Positions 17,249-27,422 of a stretch of DNA of 64,000 nucleotides are shown here, in pieces (the stretch's first letter is position 1; each line of letters opens with the position of its first letter). The stretch covers positions 620,001 to 684,000 of the forward strand of contig NZ_SMCO01000001.1 of assembly GCF_004346685.1 (NCBI RefSeq). Reading direction: 5' to 3'. The position numbers and the translations under genes were made by a program. Under the pieces are notes generated by a model, which had not been told where the DNA came from, searched no databases, and saw only the letters and a program-made list of their open reading frames with translations. The stretch is from Sulfurirhabdus autotrophica. Its GTDB lineage: Bacteria > Pseudomonadota > Gammaproteobacteria > Burkholderiales > SMCO01.

Positions 17249-18214
17249 ATGACTGCAACCATCCAAATTCCTATCGCTGGATACAAATCCATCTACAGCG
17301 TTGCTGATGTTGATCGTGCCATGGAAGACTCTTCTGCTTCTAAAAACGATTCACTCAAATCACTTTATGAAAAAATGATTCGCTCTGGTGGCATGCGCTA
17401 CATCATCAAGCCCTCATCTACCGAAGGTATTGATTCGCTCTATGAAAGCTCACCGAACTTCACGGAAGTGATCGACAACTTCAAAAAACATATGTCCTTG
17501 GCGATTTCGGGTAACGAGCCCATGCAGATCACCCCTATTCTTCTGCTCGGTGAACCAGGCTTGGGTAAGACGTATTTTGCAAAATCCGTCGCAAAAATTC
17601 TTGGCACTGGCTTCGAATTTATCTCCATGAGTTCGCTTACAGCTGGCTGGGTATTGTCAGGCGCATCTTCACAATGGACCAATGCCAAACCGGGAAAAGT
17701 AGCCCAATCTTTAGTCAATGGTGAATATGCAAACCCACTGATAACGTTGGATGAAGTAGACAAAGCCGGGGGCGATTCCCGCTATGACCCGATGGGCGCT
17801 CTTTACAGTCTGTTAGAGCAAGACACAGCCAAACATTTTAAAGATGAATTCATTGAAGTTTCAGTTGATGCAAGCCACATTCTCTGGATTGCTACTGCAA
17901 ACGATGAAAGCAGCATCCCCGAACCCATACTTAACCGGATGAATGTCTATACAATTGAGCGTCCGGATTATGAAGGCTCGCTAAAAATTGCCCTCGCTGT
18001 TTATCAAGACATACTGAACGACCACAATTGGGGGTTTCCTACTGAGCCTGCTCAGAACGTGTTGGAAAAATTGGCTTCAATAGCCCCCCGAGATATGCGC
18101 AAGCTGCTCATCGACGCGTTCGGCAATGCCAAGCTTGCAAATCGCGATAAGTTGCAACCTGAAGATTTACACACAGAAAAGCTGGGGAAAGGAAAAAACA
18201 GGATTGGGTTTTAA
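17249..18214 (+). CDS. orphan Lon-like AAA+ ATPase
   Basis: A 321-residue soluble ATPase. Walker A is GEPGLGKT (101-108), Walker B is LITLDEVDK (about 164-172), with a sensor region WIATANDESSIP and an arginine-finger-like ILNRM. The AAA module resembles that of Lon, but neither the Lon N-domain nor the Ser-Lys protease domain is present. The first 80 residues are unlike Lon. It could be a stand-alone remodelling ATPase or chaperone. It is flanked by long non-coding DNA on the left and a diguanylate cyclase on the right, with no obvious partner. Confidence 0.82.
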   Translation: MTATIQIPIAGYKSIYSVADVDRAMEDSSASKNDSLKSLYEKMIRSGGMRYIIKPSSTEGIDSLYESSPNFTEVIDNFKKHMSLAISGNEPMQITPILLLGEPGLGKTYFAKSVAKILGTGFEFISMSSLTAGWVLSGASSQWTNAKPGKVAQSLVNGEYANPLITLDEVDKAGGDSRYDPMGALYSLLEQDTAKHFKDEFIEVSVDASHILWIATANDESSIPEPILNRMNVYTIERPDYEGSLKIALAVYQDILNDHNWGFPTEPAQNVLEKLASIAPRDMRKLLIDAFGNAKLANRDKLQPEDLHTEKLGKGKNRIGF

Positions 18215-18445
18215 GATTTTTTAAACAGCTTAAAATCTATTATTGTGACCTTGTAACATTCTGAATAACGCATTACTCAATAAACACCACGCACTTTATG
18301 CCCTGATGTTAAAATGGTCTATTATCAATTTAACATGTCGTCAACATTCCTCTGCCAATCACTGCACACAAGACAATCAGTGTACCGCCTTGCTGCTTCA
18401 CAAGTTTCACGACATGAGAAATTAAAAAAAAATTTCCACATATCA

Positions 18446-20152
18446 ATGAGATTCCGTTCACTTTTTCCCTATTTCTGGTTATTAACCCTAGTCTGGCATT
18501 CGCTCGTTGCCGCAGCCCCCATTTCAGTGGCGTTGGAGAGTGACGCTGCAATTGGCTTATATACCAGTTTCTTAAAAGATCAGACCTCTCAACTCAAGTT
18601 GACAGATGCAGAAGCAATTTACAAGTCCGGGAAATTCTTGCAGAGTCAAAGTCCCTTCCTTAACTTTGGCATTGGTTCAAAACCCGTTTGGATCCACTTT
18701 TCCGTCGATAACCCAACCGGCGTACCTGTAACAAAAAGATTGTCGATTGAGACTGCATGGCTTGATAGTATTGATATCTATGTAAAGCACCAAGGTATCA
18801 ATGTCGCTGAATATCACCTTGGTGATAGCAAACCGTTCGCACTGCGCCCCCTCAACAGCCGCTTTTTCACCCTTGATCAGCGATTCAATACGGGCGTAAG
18901 CGACGTCTTCCTGAGAATCGAAACGCCAGATCCCATGGTTGTTCCAATCTATCTGATGAACCCAAAAATGGCGCAACACCAGGAAATAGAGCAAGGTTAT
19001 AGCTACGGCATCATCTATGGTTTCCTGTTTGCTTTAATTGCTTACAACATGACACTTTTCATTGGCTTAAGGAGCTCACGCTTCTTTTTTTACTCCCTCT
19101 ATCTGACGATGTTCATGGCAATGAACATTGCCTACACTAGCCACGGTTATCAATGGATCTGGCCCCTGTCTGTAAAATGGCAGCTTTGGGCACCTCCCGT
19201 ACTGATGTATTTTTATTCACTAAGTGGACTGCTGTTTGCCATTCGCTTTCTGGATACAAAAGACAATTCCCCCCGAATTTACAATGCAGTCTTGTGGTAT
19301 AGCGCCGTATTCGGAGTCTGGCTTGCCGCCGCAATCATGATGGATAGTCAGCTCTATGCCCTGCTCAGTGCATTTACTTTTATGTCCCTGTTCACCATCA
19401 TCATGCTGTTTCTGGGTGGCGTTTCAGTCTACTCGGGTCATAAACCAGCTCGCTATTTTCTATTAGCCGCCATTGCCGCCATGGTAGGCGCCGTACTGAC
19501 AACGCTCTCCACCTGGGGCTTTATACCTCTCAACAACTGGACATTCCGTGCAGTTGAAATAGGCATGCTAATTGATGCGACACTCCTTGCACTGGCCCTG
19601 GCCTACCAATTTCGCGTTGGTCAGGAGGAAAAAATTCGTGCAGAGCAACTTGCACAGTTGGATCCACTTACGGGTTTGAACAATCGGCGTGCATTTTACG
19701 ATAAAACCGCGCCACTCTGGAGTATGACGCTACGCAATGGACGTAGCCCCTCCGTCATTTTGCTCGATATCGACTTGTTCAAGGAAATCAATGACAATTA
19801 TGGCCATCCACATGGGGACAAAGTTCTGGTCGTAATTTCCAATTTGCTTAAAAAATTAATCAGACAAGCTGACGTACTGGCCAGATGGGGTGGCGAGGAG
19901 TTTATTATCTACCTGCCTGAAACAAGCCCTCAAGAAGCAACAACGCTTGCAGAAAGATTGCGATCTGAAATTTCAAACATCCGTGTTCCACACTCAACAG
20001 GTGAAACAGCGGTAACAGCTAGTTTCGGCGTTGCCCCAAGAAACACTCAACATGCCACACTGGATTCCCTCATAGCCACCGCGGATGACTTCCTTTATCA
20101 TTCCAAGCAACAAGGCCGGAATCGTGTGACCTGCAGTTCAGTTAGTCAATAA
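18446..20152 (+). CDS. diguanylate cyclase with 7TMR-DISM sensor
   Basis: A 568-residue membrane sensor making cyclic di-GMP. A signal sequence (RFRSLFPYFWLLTLVWHSLVAAAP) is followed by a periplasmic 7TMR-DISMED2-type domain (about 25-165, with KPVWIHFSVDNP). Seven membrane helices follow (about 180-385), then a GGDEF domain with an active-site GGEEF (about 480-484). RQAD precedes it at the spacing of the inhibitory I-site RxxD. The start at 18446 was chosen for the signal sequence, because no start here has a good ribosome site and the frame is open further upstream. It lies 230 nt after the AAA+ gene. Confidence 0.9.
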   Translation: MRFRSLFPYFWLLTLVWHSLVAAAPISVALESDAAIGLYTSFLKDQTSQLKLTDAEAIYKSGKFLQSQSPFLNFGIGSKPVWIHFSVDNPTGVPVTKRLSIETAWLDSIDIYVKHQGINVAEYHLGDSKPFALRPLNSRFFTLDQRFNTGVSDVFLRIETPDPMVVPIYLMNPKMAQHQEIEQGYSYGIIYGFLFALIAYNMTLFIGLRSSRFFFYSLYLTMFMAMNIAYTSHGYQWIWPLSVKWQLWAPPVLMYFYSLSGLLFAIRFLDTKDNSPRIYNAVLWYSAVFGVWLAAAIMMDSQLYALLSAFTFMSLFTIIMLFLGGVSVYSGHKPARYFLLAAIAAMVGAVLTTLSTWGFIPLNNWTFRAVEIGMLIDATLLALALAYQFRVGQEEKIRAEQLAQLDPLTGLNNRRAFYDKTAPLWSMTLRNGRSPSVILLDIDLFKEINDNYGHPHGDKVLVVISNLLKKLIRQADVLARWGGEEFIIYLPETSPQEATTLAERLRSEISNIRVPHSTGETAVTASFGVAPRNTQHATLDSLIATADDFLYHSKQQGRNRVTCSSVSQ

Positions 20153-20240
20153 TCAGAAAACACCATTTAAAAAGTCACTCAGCAGGACAACCCCAGCCAC
20201 AGCGTTGCTTCCACCTCCAACCAATGACAGGAACAAAAGC

Positions 20241-21527
20241 ATGATAAAACTGAAACTGCACTGGCAAATTCTCATTGCTCTTTTACTCGCTGTCATTGCA
20301 GGTTCATTAACAGGGACAACGACTGAACTGTTTGGTGTGCGGTTTTATGCAATGTTTGATTTCATCGGCACGCTTTTCCTGAATGCTTTGAAAATGCTGA
20401 TTGTGCCACTAGTGGTGTCATCTATCATCGTTGGCATAGCCGGCATTGGGTCAGGTAGCGCATTCAGCAAGTTGGGCCTGAAAACCCTGCTGTATTACGT
20501 AACCACCAGCCTGTTTGCCATTCTTGTGGGACTTATCATTGTAAACATGGTGGCACCTGGCATTGTAGATGGTGAACCAGCAAAAAATCTGATCGGCTTA
20601 TCGGAAAACACCAGTGACGTAGTAGCCAAAGTAGAAGGGAAAGGCACGGGTGATCTGGTTGGGGTTTTCCTGCGGATGGTACCAACCAACGTTGTCGCTG
20701 CTGCCGCAGATGGTCAGATGCTCGGTTTGATTTTCTTTAGCCTGCTGTTTGGTTTCTTCATGACCAAGATCGAAGAAGACAATGCGGAAAATATGTACAC
20801 CTTTTGGCAAAGCATCTTTCAGGTAATGATGAAAATTACTGACTGGGTGATGCTATTTGCTCCTATTGGTGTTTTTGGATTGGTCGCCAAGGTGGTAGCC
20901 AGCACAGGATTTGCTGCTTTTGTCCCGTTGGCATGGTTCTTTTTGAGCGTGATGGCGGGGCTACTGGTACACTTTCTGGTGGTACTGCCACTGCTGCTCT
21001 ATTTTGTCGGACGGGTAAATCCACTCAACCATTTTCGCGCCATGGCCCCTGCTTTACTCACCGCTTTTTCAACGAGTTCTTCTGCAGCCACCCTGCCGCT
21101 TACCATGGAATGCGTAGAAAAAAATGCAGGCGTTTCTAACCGGACCAGCAGCTTTGTATTGCCACTTGGTGCCACTGTTAATATGGATGGTACGGCTTTA
21201 TACGAATGTGTAGCCGCCATGTTCATCGCCCAGGCTTATGGGGTTGAACTAGGGTTTGTGCAGCAATTTACCATTGTGCTGATGGCCTTGGTGACTTCTA
21301 TTGGTGTGGCAGCCATTCCTTCCGCTAGCCTGGTAGCCATTGCCATCATTCTGGCCGCTGTCGGTTTACCGGTTGAAGCCATCGGCCTGATTCTCGCTGT
21401 CGACCGCATACTGGATATGTGCCGTACTTCGGTCAATGTATTCAGCGATTCCTGTGGTGCAGTAATCATTGCTCGCATAACTGGAGAAAAAGGCGTGCTT
21501 GGGGAGCCGCCCCTGAATCAAAATTAG
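20241..21527 (+). CDS. dicarboxylate/amino acid:cation symporter (DAACS family)
   Basis: A 428-residue secondary transporter of the GltP/DctA family. The sequence carries the serine-rich hairpin AFSTSSSAATLPLT, the motif GATVNMDGTAL and the substrate-site region VDRILDMCRTSVNVFSDS. The substrate is probably glutamate, aspartate or a C4-dicarboxylate; residues do not decide between them. AGGA lies upstream of the ATG at 20241. It stands alone between a diguanylate cyclase and a chemoreceptor pseudogene. Confidence 0.93.
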   Translation: MIKLKLHWQILIALLLAVIAGSLTGTTTELFGVRFYAMFDFIGTLFLNALKMLIVPLVVSSIIVGIAGIGSGSAFSKLGLKTLLYYVTTSLFAILVGLIIVNMVAPGIVDGEPAKNLIGLSENTSDVVAKVEGKGTGDLVGVFLRMVPTNVVAAAADGQMLGLIFFSLLFGFFMTKIEEDNAENMYTFWQSIFQVMMKITDWVMLFAPIGVFGLVAKVVASTGFAAFVPLAWFFLSVMAGLLVHFLVVLPLLLYFVGRVNPLNHFRAMAPALLTAFSTSSSAATLPLTMECVEKNAGVSNRTSSFVLPLGATVNMDGTALYECVAAMFIAQAYGVELGFVQQFTIVLMALVTSIGVAAIPSASLVAIAIILAAVGLPVEAIGLILAVDRILDMCRTSVNVFSDSCGAVIIARITGEKGVLGEPPLNQN

Positions 21528-21601
21528 TTTCACTATATCGAAAAAACCGTGCATTCATAAAAGGCCGTTAGATTTTCTGCCTTGTATGTATGCGATTATT
21601 A

Positions 21602-22475
21602 CTAACTTAACTTGAAATGACCTACCGTATCCCTGACAGAAGAAACCACTCCATTCATTTCTTGTGCCTTTTCAGCAACATTATCCGCTATCGCAAGTGA
21701 AGATTCTGCTTTAGCGGAAAGACGCTCAATATGTTGCGCAATTTCGCTTGCAGCATGCTTCTGCTCACTTAATACGTTTGAAACATCTGCTACAACCAAA
21801 CCAACCTCTGCGGCTTTCGCAGCAACAGAATCAATTGCTTCGCCTGCGTGCGATGCAGCTGCAGCACCCTCTTGTGCTTTAGAAACAGCCGAAGCAATTC
21901 CATCAAGAACGATAGACTTGCTGTCCTGTATTTCCTGCATGGTAGTACCTATTTCCTCAGTAGCTTTGTGCGTGTGCGTTCAGCCAGCTTTCTAACCTCA
22001 TCCGCCACAACAGCAAAGCCCCTGCCCTGGCCGCCTCAATCGCCGCATTCAGAGCAAGCAAGTTAGTTTGTTCCGCAATTTCTCTAATAACCAAAGCAGC
22101 TTGCCCCGCGTTTTCAGCTTTGGACCCTAACAATTCCACCAGCTGAGCAGTGGATCCGATGACTTTGGATATGTCGTTAATCATAGAAACAGTTTTGCCA
22201 ACCACATCCCTGGCAGACTGGGTAAGCTCGCAAGAACTTTGCGACAAGGTGTTCGCATCATTTGCGAGATCACTCATATGTGCAATGGAGAAAGTCAATT
22301 CCTCAATGGCAGCAGCCATCGAAGAGGCATTCTCATGTTGATCTCCTGCGCTTTGTCGGCACATTCCATTCAATACTTTAAAAAAACTTTTAAAACAATC
22401 TAAAATCAAGTGAATGACACTAAAGATAGAACTACGCACCGGAAAATCCCGGTAATATCGATTTGCACTATTCAT
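21602..22475 (-). pseudogene. degraded methyl-accepting chemotaxis protein
   Basis: The two parts of a chemoreceptor signalling domain are in different frames. The upstream part (21957-22475) reaches REIAEQTNLLALNAAIEAARA and then loses frame where GEQGRGFAVV is expected, apparently by a small deletion. The frame carrying RGFAVVADEVRKLAERT runs for about 20 codons, and a second shift (a 2-nt excess) is needed before KATEEIGTTMQEIQDS (ending at 21602). The periplasmic sensor, membrane helices and HAMP domain are missing, so the gene is already truncated at its 5' end. Sequencing error cannot be excluded, but two shifts plus truncation favour a real pseudogene. Confidence 0.82.
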
Positions 22476-22811
22476 AGATTGAAAAGTTGGGAACCCATAC
22501 TCATTTACCAGCGATAAAGTAAAACAATGGTTGCCCTCTCAACGGCCTTACACAACATAAAAACTATAAATAAGTACTATTTATTACATTATTCATAAAA
22601 TTTTAATTAAATTCATAAAATAACTATTTAATGATCGTATATTAAGGCCAAATATAGCTTATTTATTAAATTAAATTTCAAAAATACAAACTTCTTTAAG
22701 GTAATAATTTCTATCTCTTTTACTTGATTTTAAGAGAAATATTTTATTCTTTTATTTGTAATAGTTATTAAAATGTATTATATTTAACTAAATTCACAAT
22801 AAAACATAAAA
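22476..22811. other. extremely AT-rich leader of the ATP-grasp operon
   Basis: A gene-free interval. By hand count, 22561-22800 has about 15% G+C, far below its neighbours. It probably holds the promoter of the downstream pair, and such AT tracts are typical targets for H-NS/MvaT-like silencing or curved DNA. No clear -35/-10 pair stands out. Confidence 0.6.
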
Positions 22812-24251
22812 ATGAACCTAAATTTTAATTCCTATGACACAGACACCTTCTACGATGAATTAATGCAAGCCCCCGGTGTACCAAGACCCGGCGCTAAAAT
22901 ATTAGTTGAACGTATAGAAGCCCTCCCGGATGGCGACATACTTAGCCGCCAGAAAGCTGCAGAAGCTGCCATGTATAACATGGGCATTACCTTCACTGTT
23001 TACGGTAGTGACGAAGGCACAGAGAAAATTTTCCCCTTTGATATTATTCCGCGCATCGTAGAAGCCGATGACTGGGCTTATATCGAACGTGGCTTGAAAC
23101 AACGTATTCATGCCCTGAATCTATTTCTGGACGATATTTACCACGACCAGAAAATTCTGAAAGACAAAATCATTCCAGCAGAAATGATCCTCTCTGCCTC
23201 ATCATTTCGACCGCAATGTGTTGGACTGGATGTTCCTCGTGGAATTTGGTGTCACATCACCGGTACTGATCTGGTGCGTGACAAAGACGGACAGCATTAC
23301 GTGCTGGAAGACAACCTGCGTTGCCCATCAGGCGTTTCCTATGTGTTGGAAAACCGCCAGGTACTCAAGCGCACTTTCCCTAACGTTTTCGAAGCGTCAA
23401 AAGTAAGGGCTGTAGATGACTATCCTGCCCGCTTGCTGGAAACGCTTCAATTTCTGGCGCCTGAAAATATATCGTCTCCCAATGTAGTCGTACTTTCACC
23501 AGGCATGTACAACTCGGCATTTTTCGAGCACTCATTCCTGGCGCAACAAATGGGTGTGGAACTGGTAGAAGGTAGTGATCTGGTGGTAATGGATGGTTTT
23601 GTTCACATGCGAACGACACGTGGTTTTCAGCGGGTCGATGTGATATACCGAAGAATTGACGATGATTTCCTTGACCCTAAGGTGTTTCGTTCAGACTCTG
23701 CCCTGGGTGTGCCAGGCATCATGGACGTATACCGCAATGGCCGCGTAGCGCTCGCTAACGCGCCTGGCACCGGTATTGCAGACGACAAGGCGGTATATGC
23801 TTATCTACCTCAGATCGTAAAGTATTACCTGGATGAAGACATGATTCTTCCCAACGTGCCCACGCATATCTGCGCAGATGACAAAGAGCGAGAATACGTT
23901 CTGGCCAATCTGGATAAACTGGTCGTTAAAGCTACCAATGAATCCGGCGGTTACGGTATGCTGGTAGGACCACACTCCACACCAGAACAGCGTGCCGAAT
24001 TTGCTGAGCTGATTCGCAAAAACCCTCGCAATTACATTGCACAACCGACCCTCGCCCTGTCACGCGCACCGGTTCTGGTAGAGGACCATTTTGAAGGTCG
24101 CCATATCGACCTTCGCCCTTACATTCTTTATGGTAAAGATATTTACGTCATGCCTGGTGGATTAACCCGGGTAGCACTAAAAAAAGGATCATTGGTAGTC
24201 AATTCATCTCAGGGCGGTGGCAGCAAAGATACTTGGGTGCTAAGCAAATGA
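22812..24251 (+). CDS. circularly permuted ATP-grasp protein
   Basis: A 479-residue cytosolic protein of the COG2308 family (circularly permuted ATP-grasp, formerly DUF404/DUF407). Visible motifs include [49 protein letters not shown] and [21 protein letters not shown]. These enzymes are thought to ligate an unknown peptide-like product, usually with an alpha-E partner and often a transglutaminase-like protein. The partner follows 37 nt downstream. The substrate is unknown. The start is the first ATG after the AT-rich leader, without a strong ribosome site. Confidence 0.93.
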   Translation: MNLNFNSYDTDTFYDELMQAPGVPRPGAKILVERIEALPDGDILSRQKAAEAAMYNMGITFTVYGSDEGTEKIFPFDIIPRIVEADDWAYIERGLKQRIHALNLFLDDIYHDQKILKDKIIPAEMILSASSFRPQCVGLDVPRGIWCHITGTDLVRDKDGQHYVLEDNLRCPSGVSYVLENRQVLKRTFPNVFEASKVRAVDDYPARLLETLQFLAPENISSPNVVVLSPGMYNSAFFEHSFLAQQMGVELVEGSDLVVMDGFVHMRTTRGFQRVDVIYRRIDDDFLDPKVFRSDSALGVPGIMDVYRNGRVALANAPGTGIADDKAVYAYLPQIVKYYLDEDMILPNVPTHICADDKEREYVLANLDKLVVKATNESGGYGMLVGPHSTPEQRAEFAELIRKNPRNYIAQPTLALSRAPVLVEDHFEGRHIDLRPYILYGKDIYVMPGGLTRVALKKGSLVVNSSQGGGSKDTWVLSK

Positions 24252-24288
24252 CCACACAAACAATAAATTCAAAAAGGAGCAAACAAAA

Positions 24289-25281
24289 GTGCTGAGTCGT
24301 GTCGCAAATTCAATTTACTGGATGAGCCGCTATCTGGAACGAGCGGAGAATGTCGCACGTTTCATTGAGGTTAATCTGAACCTTAGTCTGGACATGCCAT
24401 CCGAATTCGGCGAGCAGTGGGCGCCATTAGTGAATATTACCGGTGACCATGCCGAGTTTTCCAAACGCTATAGTGAGCCCACTCGCGAAAACGTCATGCA
24501 CTTCCTCACATTCGATCGCGAAAATCCAAATTCCATTTTTAGCTGCGTGCGTAATGCGCGTGAAAATGCGCGCTCGGTGAGAGAAATTATCTCGTCGGAA
24601 ATGTGGGAACAGGCAAACCGGTTTTATTTACTGGTCAAAGATGCCGCCACCAATAAAGCTGTGACAAAAAATCCCCATGATTTTTACACTGCCGTAAAAA
24701 TGGCAAGCCATTTGTTTGATGGTATTACCGAGGCCACAATGTCCCACGGCGAAGCCTGGCATTTTCTACAGGTGGGTGAACTGCTGGAACGCGCCGACAA
24801 AACCTCACGCATACTGGACGTTAAGTACTTCATTCTTTTGCCGGACGTAAGCTCGCTTGGCACGACTATCGACAATATTCAGTGGGCAGCCTTACTCAAG
24901 TCCGCAAGCGCACTAGAAATGTATCGCAAACATTTCAAACAGATCAATCCCTCTAAAGTAGCCGATTTTCTGATATTAAACCGTGAATTTCCGCGTTCAG
25001 TGCATTCTTGCCTGGATCGTACTGCTGATTCACTGCATGCTATTACTGGTTCGCCTCTGGACGCCTTTAGCAATAAAGCAGAGCAACGCCTGGGGCGTTT
25101 GCTTGGTGAATTAAACTACACACAAATTGACGAAATAATTACAGGGGGATTGCACGATTTTCTCGATGGATTGCAAACCCGATTGAATCAGATAGACGAT
25201 GGAATTTTCGAGACCTTTTTTGCGTTAAGAACCGTCACTAATGGCAATCCACACTATCAAACCCAATCACAAATGCAATGA
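24289..25281 (+). CDS. alpha-E domain protein (partner of the ATP-grasp protein)
   Basis: A 330-residue all-helical protein of the COG2307 (alpha-E, DUF403) family. It opens with the typical SRVANSIYWMSRYLERAENVARF and contains EAWHFLQVGELLERADKTSRILD and LNREFPRSVHSCLD. The start is GTG at 24289, preceded by AAGGAG. It forms a conserved two-gene unit with the ATP-grasp gene upstream. Family function is not established; a modified-peptide biosynthesis role is inferred from the genomic association. Confidence 0.92.
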   Translation: MLSRVANSIYWMSRYLERAENVARFIEVNLNLSLDMPSEFGEQWAPLVNITGDHAEFSKRYSEPTRENVMHFLTFDRENPNSIFSCVRNARENARSVREIISSEMWEQANRFYLLVKDAATNKAVTKNPHDFYTAVKMASHLFDGITEATMSHGEAWHFLQVGELLERADKTSRILDVKYFILLPDVSSLGTTIDNIQWAALLKSASALEMYRKHFKQINPSKVADFLILNREFPRSVHSCLDRTADSLHAITGSPLDAFSNKAEQRLGRLLGELNYTQIDEIITGGLHDFLDGLQTRLNQIDDGIFETFFALRTVTNGNPHYQTQSQMQ

Positions 25282-25677
25282 TTTGATGAATTTTAAACAG
25301 AAAAAATAAAAAGCTGGATTACCCCCACCATCCTATCGCAAGTATCAATTCAGATTGAATGTCTTGGTTCTTGCAATATCTCCATTACGCCATTTTACCT
25401 TCAGTTTCTTTCTGATGCTTTATCTATACTAACAATCAGTTAACTGCGGGTTTGTAACTATTTTTTTAGATTAAAAGAACTCATGCAGTCTCCAGATTAT
25501 TTCACGATGCACCAACACTTCATGCAAAATAAATATCTTGCATAATTATTTCCATCATCTATCTTAAAATGCGGTCTACAAAAAAACAAAAACTCTCAGC
25601 TTAGAAATTTTCATCAAATCAAGCTAACAGTTTTGGAATTCTATAAACAGACCATCCAATAATACAGGAAATAATCA
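25282..25677. other. AT-rich intergenic region
   Basis: A 400-bp interval without a supportable gene, RNA or repeat. It separates the alpha-E gene from the membrane/radical-SAM pair and presumably carries the promoter of the latter. Confidence 0.5.
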
Positions 25678-26184
25678 ATGGCAATACCTGACACAAAGGT
25701 AGAAATGGCATGGGGTGAGTACAAAATGCTCGCAGATAATATTCTAAAATTCGACAATCTGCTTTTCATGATCAAATCATGGTCAATCACTACTTTTGGA
25801 GCACTACTCGCGATTTTTTTCACCAAGATTGGAAACGAAGCCATTTTGTATCTTCAAATCGCTATGTCACTTTTATTTTGGGTGACTGACTACATCTACA
25901 AACGCTTCCAGAGTTTTCAAATAACAAGAAGCCGCTTGTTGGACGTATTCCTCAACAATAGCGACAATTATGAAGAATATAGAGTACCGGATGTGTTATT
26001 CAAAAACGCCTACAATTCAACCGCGGAACAAGAAATACTCAAAGGAAGAGGATTCCGGTTAGGGAAGCAATTTGTTTACTCTCAGCGGGCAATCAGGGCA
26101 AAACTGTTCTTTGGCCCTCAAACATCCCTTCTTTACATTTGCCAGATCATAGGCGCCATAATCATTTTGGTGTTTTATAGATAA
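25678..26184 (+). CDS. membrane protein with two or three helices, partner of the radical-SAM-like gene
   Basis: A 168-residue protein. A hydrophilic N-terminus (EMAWGEYKMLADNILKFDNL) is followed by a helical hairpin (about 33-50 and 58-75), a cytosolic middle (about 76-145, KRFQSFQITRSRLLDVFLNN) and a C-terminal membrane helix. The layout recalls SLATT/S-4TM-type membrane effectors in defence systems, but I cannot show homology. AGGA precedes the ATG. It ends 11 nt before the radical-SAM-like gene, so the pair is an operon. Function unknown. Confidence 0.72.
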   Translation: MAIPDTKVEMAWGEYKMLADNILKFDNLLFMIKSWSITTFGALLAIFFTKIGNEAILYLQIAMSLLFWVTDYIYKRFQSFQITRSRLLDVFLNNSDNYEEYRVPDVLFKNAYNSTAEQEILKGRGFRLGKQFVYSQRAIRAKLFFGPQTSLLYICQIIGAIIILVFYR

Positions 26185-26195
26185 AAGGAACAACC

Positions 26196-27422
26196 ATGCT
26201 GAATGGACAGATAGCCCAACTTTGGGATTTTCACCTGCACAATCTGATTATAAAGGGGATCAGTAATCCAGAAATAAGTCCCTACTATGAAGACACGAAA
26301 AACATTTCAGCGCGCAGATTCCGGCGTTTTAATTTCTGGTTTGCAAATTATCGCTACGATACTATCCATAGATTTCCCTCAGAAACGCCTTATGCACTTC
26401 AGATGGGTCAATTATTTTACGAAGGAGAACCTCTCAAGGATTTACCTTTTAAAATACTGGAAACCCATGATGATTATTGGGGAAGCGAGACAAGTTGGTG
26501 GTTCAAAGATATTCCTGTTCTGGGTAAATACTATGACTTACGTCTTAACCCCATCAATGTATGCTCAAACCTCAAATACAAAACCGGGTTTAGTGGCGAG
26601 CTGAAAGGTTGTGTATTTTGCCAGCGCTGCTATGAAAGCCCTCGAAAATCCGAAAATAGAACCATTGTTCCCATTCATGAAATTTTTGCAGAAATATTCG
26701 CAGAACATGGCAAGGATGCATTGGAAAAAATAACGAAAATATTGTTGATCACCGGGGATGTGCAAACAGAGGCTGGTATGCTGCAGTTAGTGGAAGAAAT
26801 ACATCACAATCACCTTGCCCCGGCAAACTTCAAAGGTACATTTTCTGTTGTTACAACGACCATTCGGTCTCATGAAGGAATACAACGGTTATCGCAAATT
26901 GATAACACCTTGTTCGAGTTCCCGATTGAATGCTTCACTAATCGCAAAACCATACTGGGCGAAGCAAAAGGCATTCCGTTAGAGCAAGTTGCCGAGATAC
27001 TCTCCATTGCCCGCAAATACTTTAAATATATCAGAGTCAATTATTTGTTCGGATTGGACGACATCGAATCCGCGCGCAAAGGATTCGATTTTTTTGCCAA
27101 GAACAACCTGTTGGATGATGTTGTTTCAAACATATTTGTACCCTATTCAGAACAGGCTATGCAATTTAGAACACCTCAAAGCAATGCAATGCACTACATA
27201 TATGAAATGCGTGCACTTATTGAACAATATGGCTTTTCACCCAAAAAAACCGGCACCACAAAAGACGCGTTCTCACATTTTGCCAAGCCATTCAAAGCAG
27301 ATGAGTTAGTATCGCTGAACCAACCGCGAGCACAAAAAATAGCGACTTGCAGTTCGAATACAGGCCACCCACCAGCGTTACCCACCACAAAAACTCCCTA
27401 TAGAATTAACCAGCATTCCTAA
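26196..27422 (+). CDS. radical-SAM-like protein with unusual cysteine cluster
   Basis: A 408-residue soluble protein. After an N-terminal region (residues 1-110), DLRLNPINVCSN is followed by GCVFCQRCYE, giving Cys123, Cys139, Cys142 and Cys145 (C-x15-C-x2-C-x2-C) instead of the usual CxxxCxxC. Downstream segments KILLITGDVQTE and YIRVNYLFGLDD look like the strands of a radical-SAM TIM barrel (GGEP-like and later strands). The Asn/Ser/Thr-rich last 50 residues appear disordered. AAGGA lies before the ATG. It pairs with the membrane protein upstream. No maturase or peptide precursor is visible nearby. Assignment is inference. Confidence 0.65.
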   Translation: MLNGQIAQLWDFHLHNLIIKGISNPEISPYYEDTKNISARRFRRFNFWFANYRYDTIHRFPSETPYALQMGQLFYEGEPLKDLPFKILETHDDYWGSETSWWFKDIPVLGKYYDLRLNPINVCSNLKYKTGFSGELKGCVFCQRCYESPRKSENRTIVPIHEIFAEIFAEHGKDALEKITKILLITGDVQTEAGMLQLVEEIHHNHLAPANFKGTFSVVTTTIRSHEGIQRLSQIDNTLFEFPIECFTNRKTILGEAKGIPLEQVAEILSIARKYFKYIRVNYLFGLDDIESARKGFDFFAKNNLLDDVVSNIFVPYSEQAMQFRTPQSNAMHYIYEMRALIEQYGFSPKKTGTTKDAFSHFAKPFKADELVSLNQPRAQKIATCSSNTGHPPALPTTKTPYRINQHS

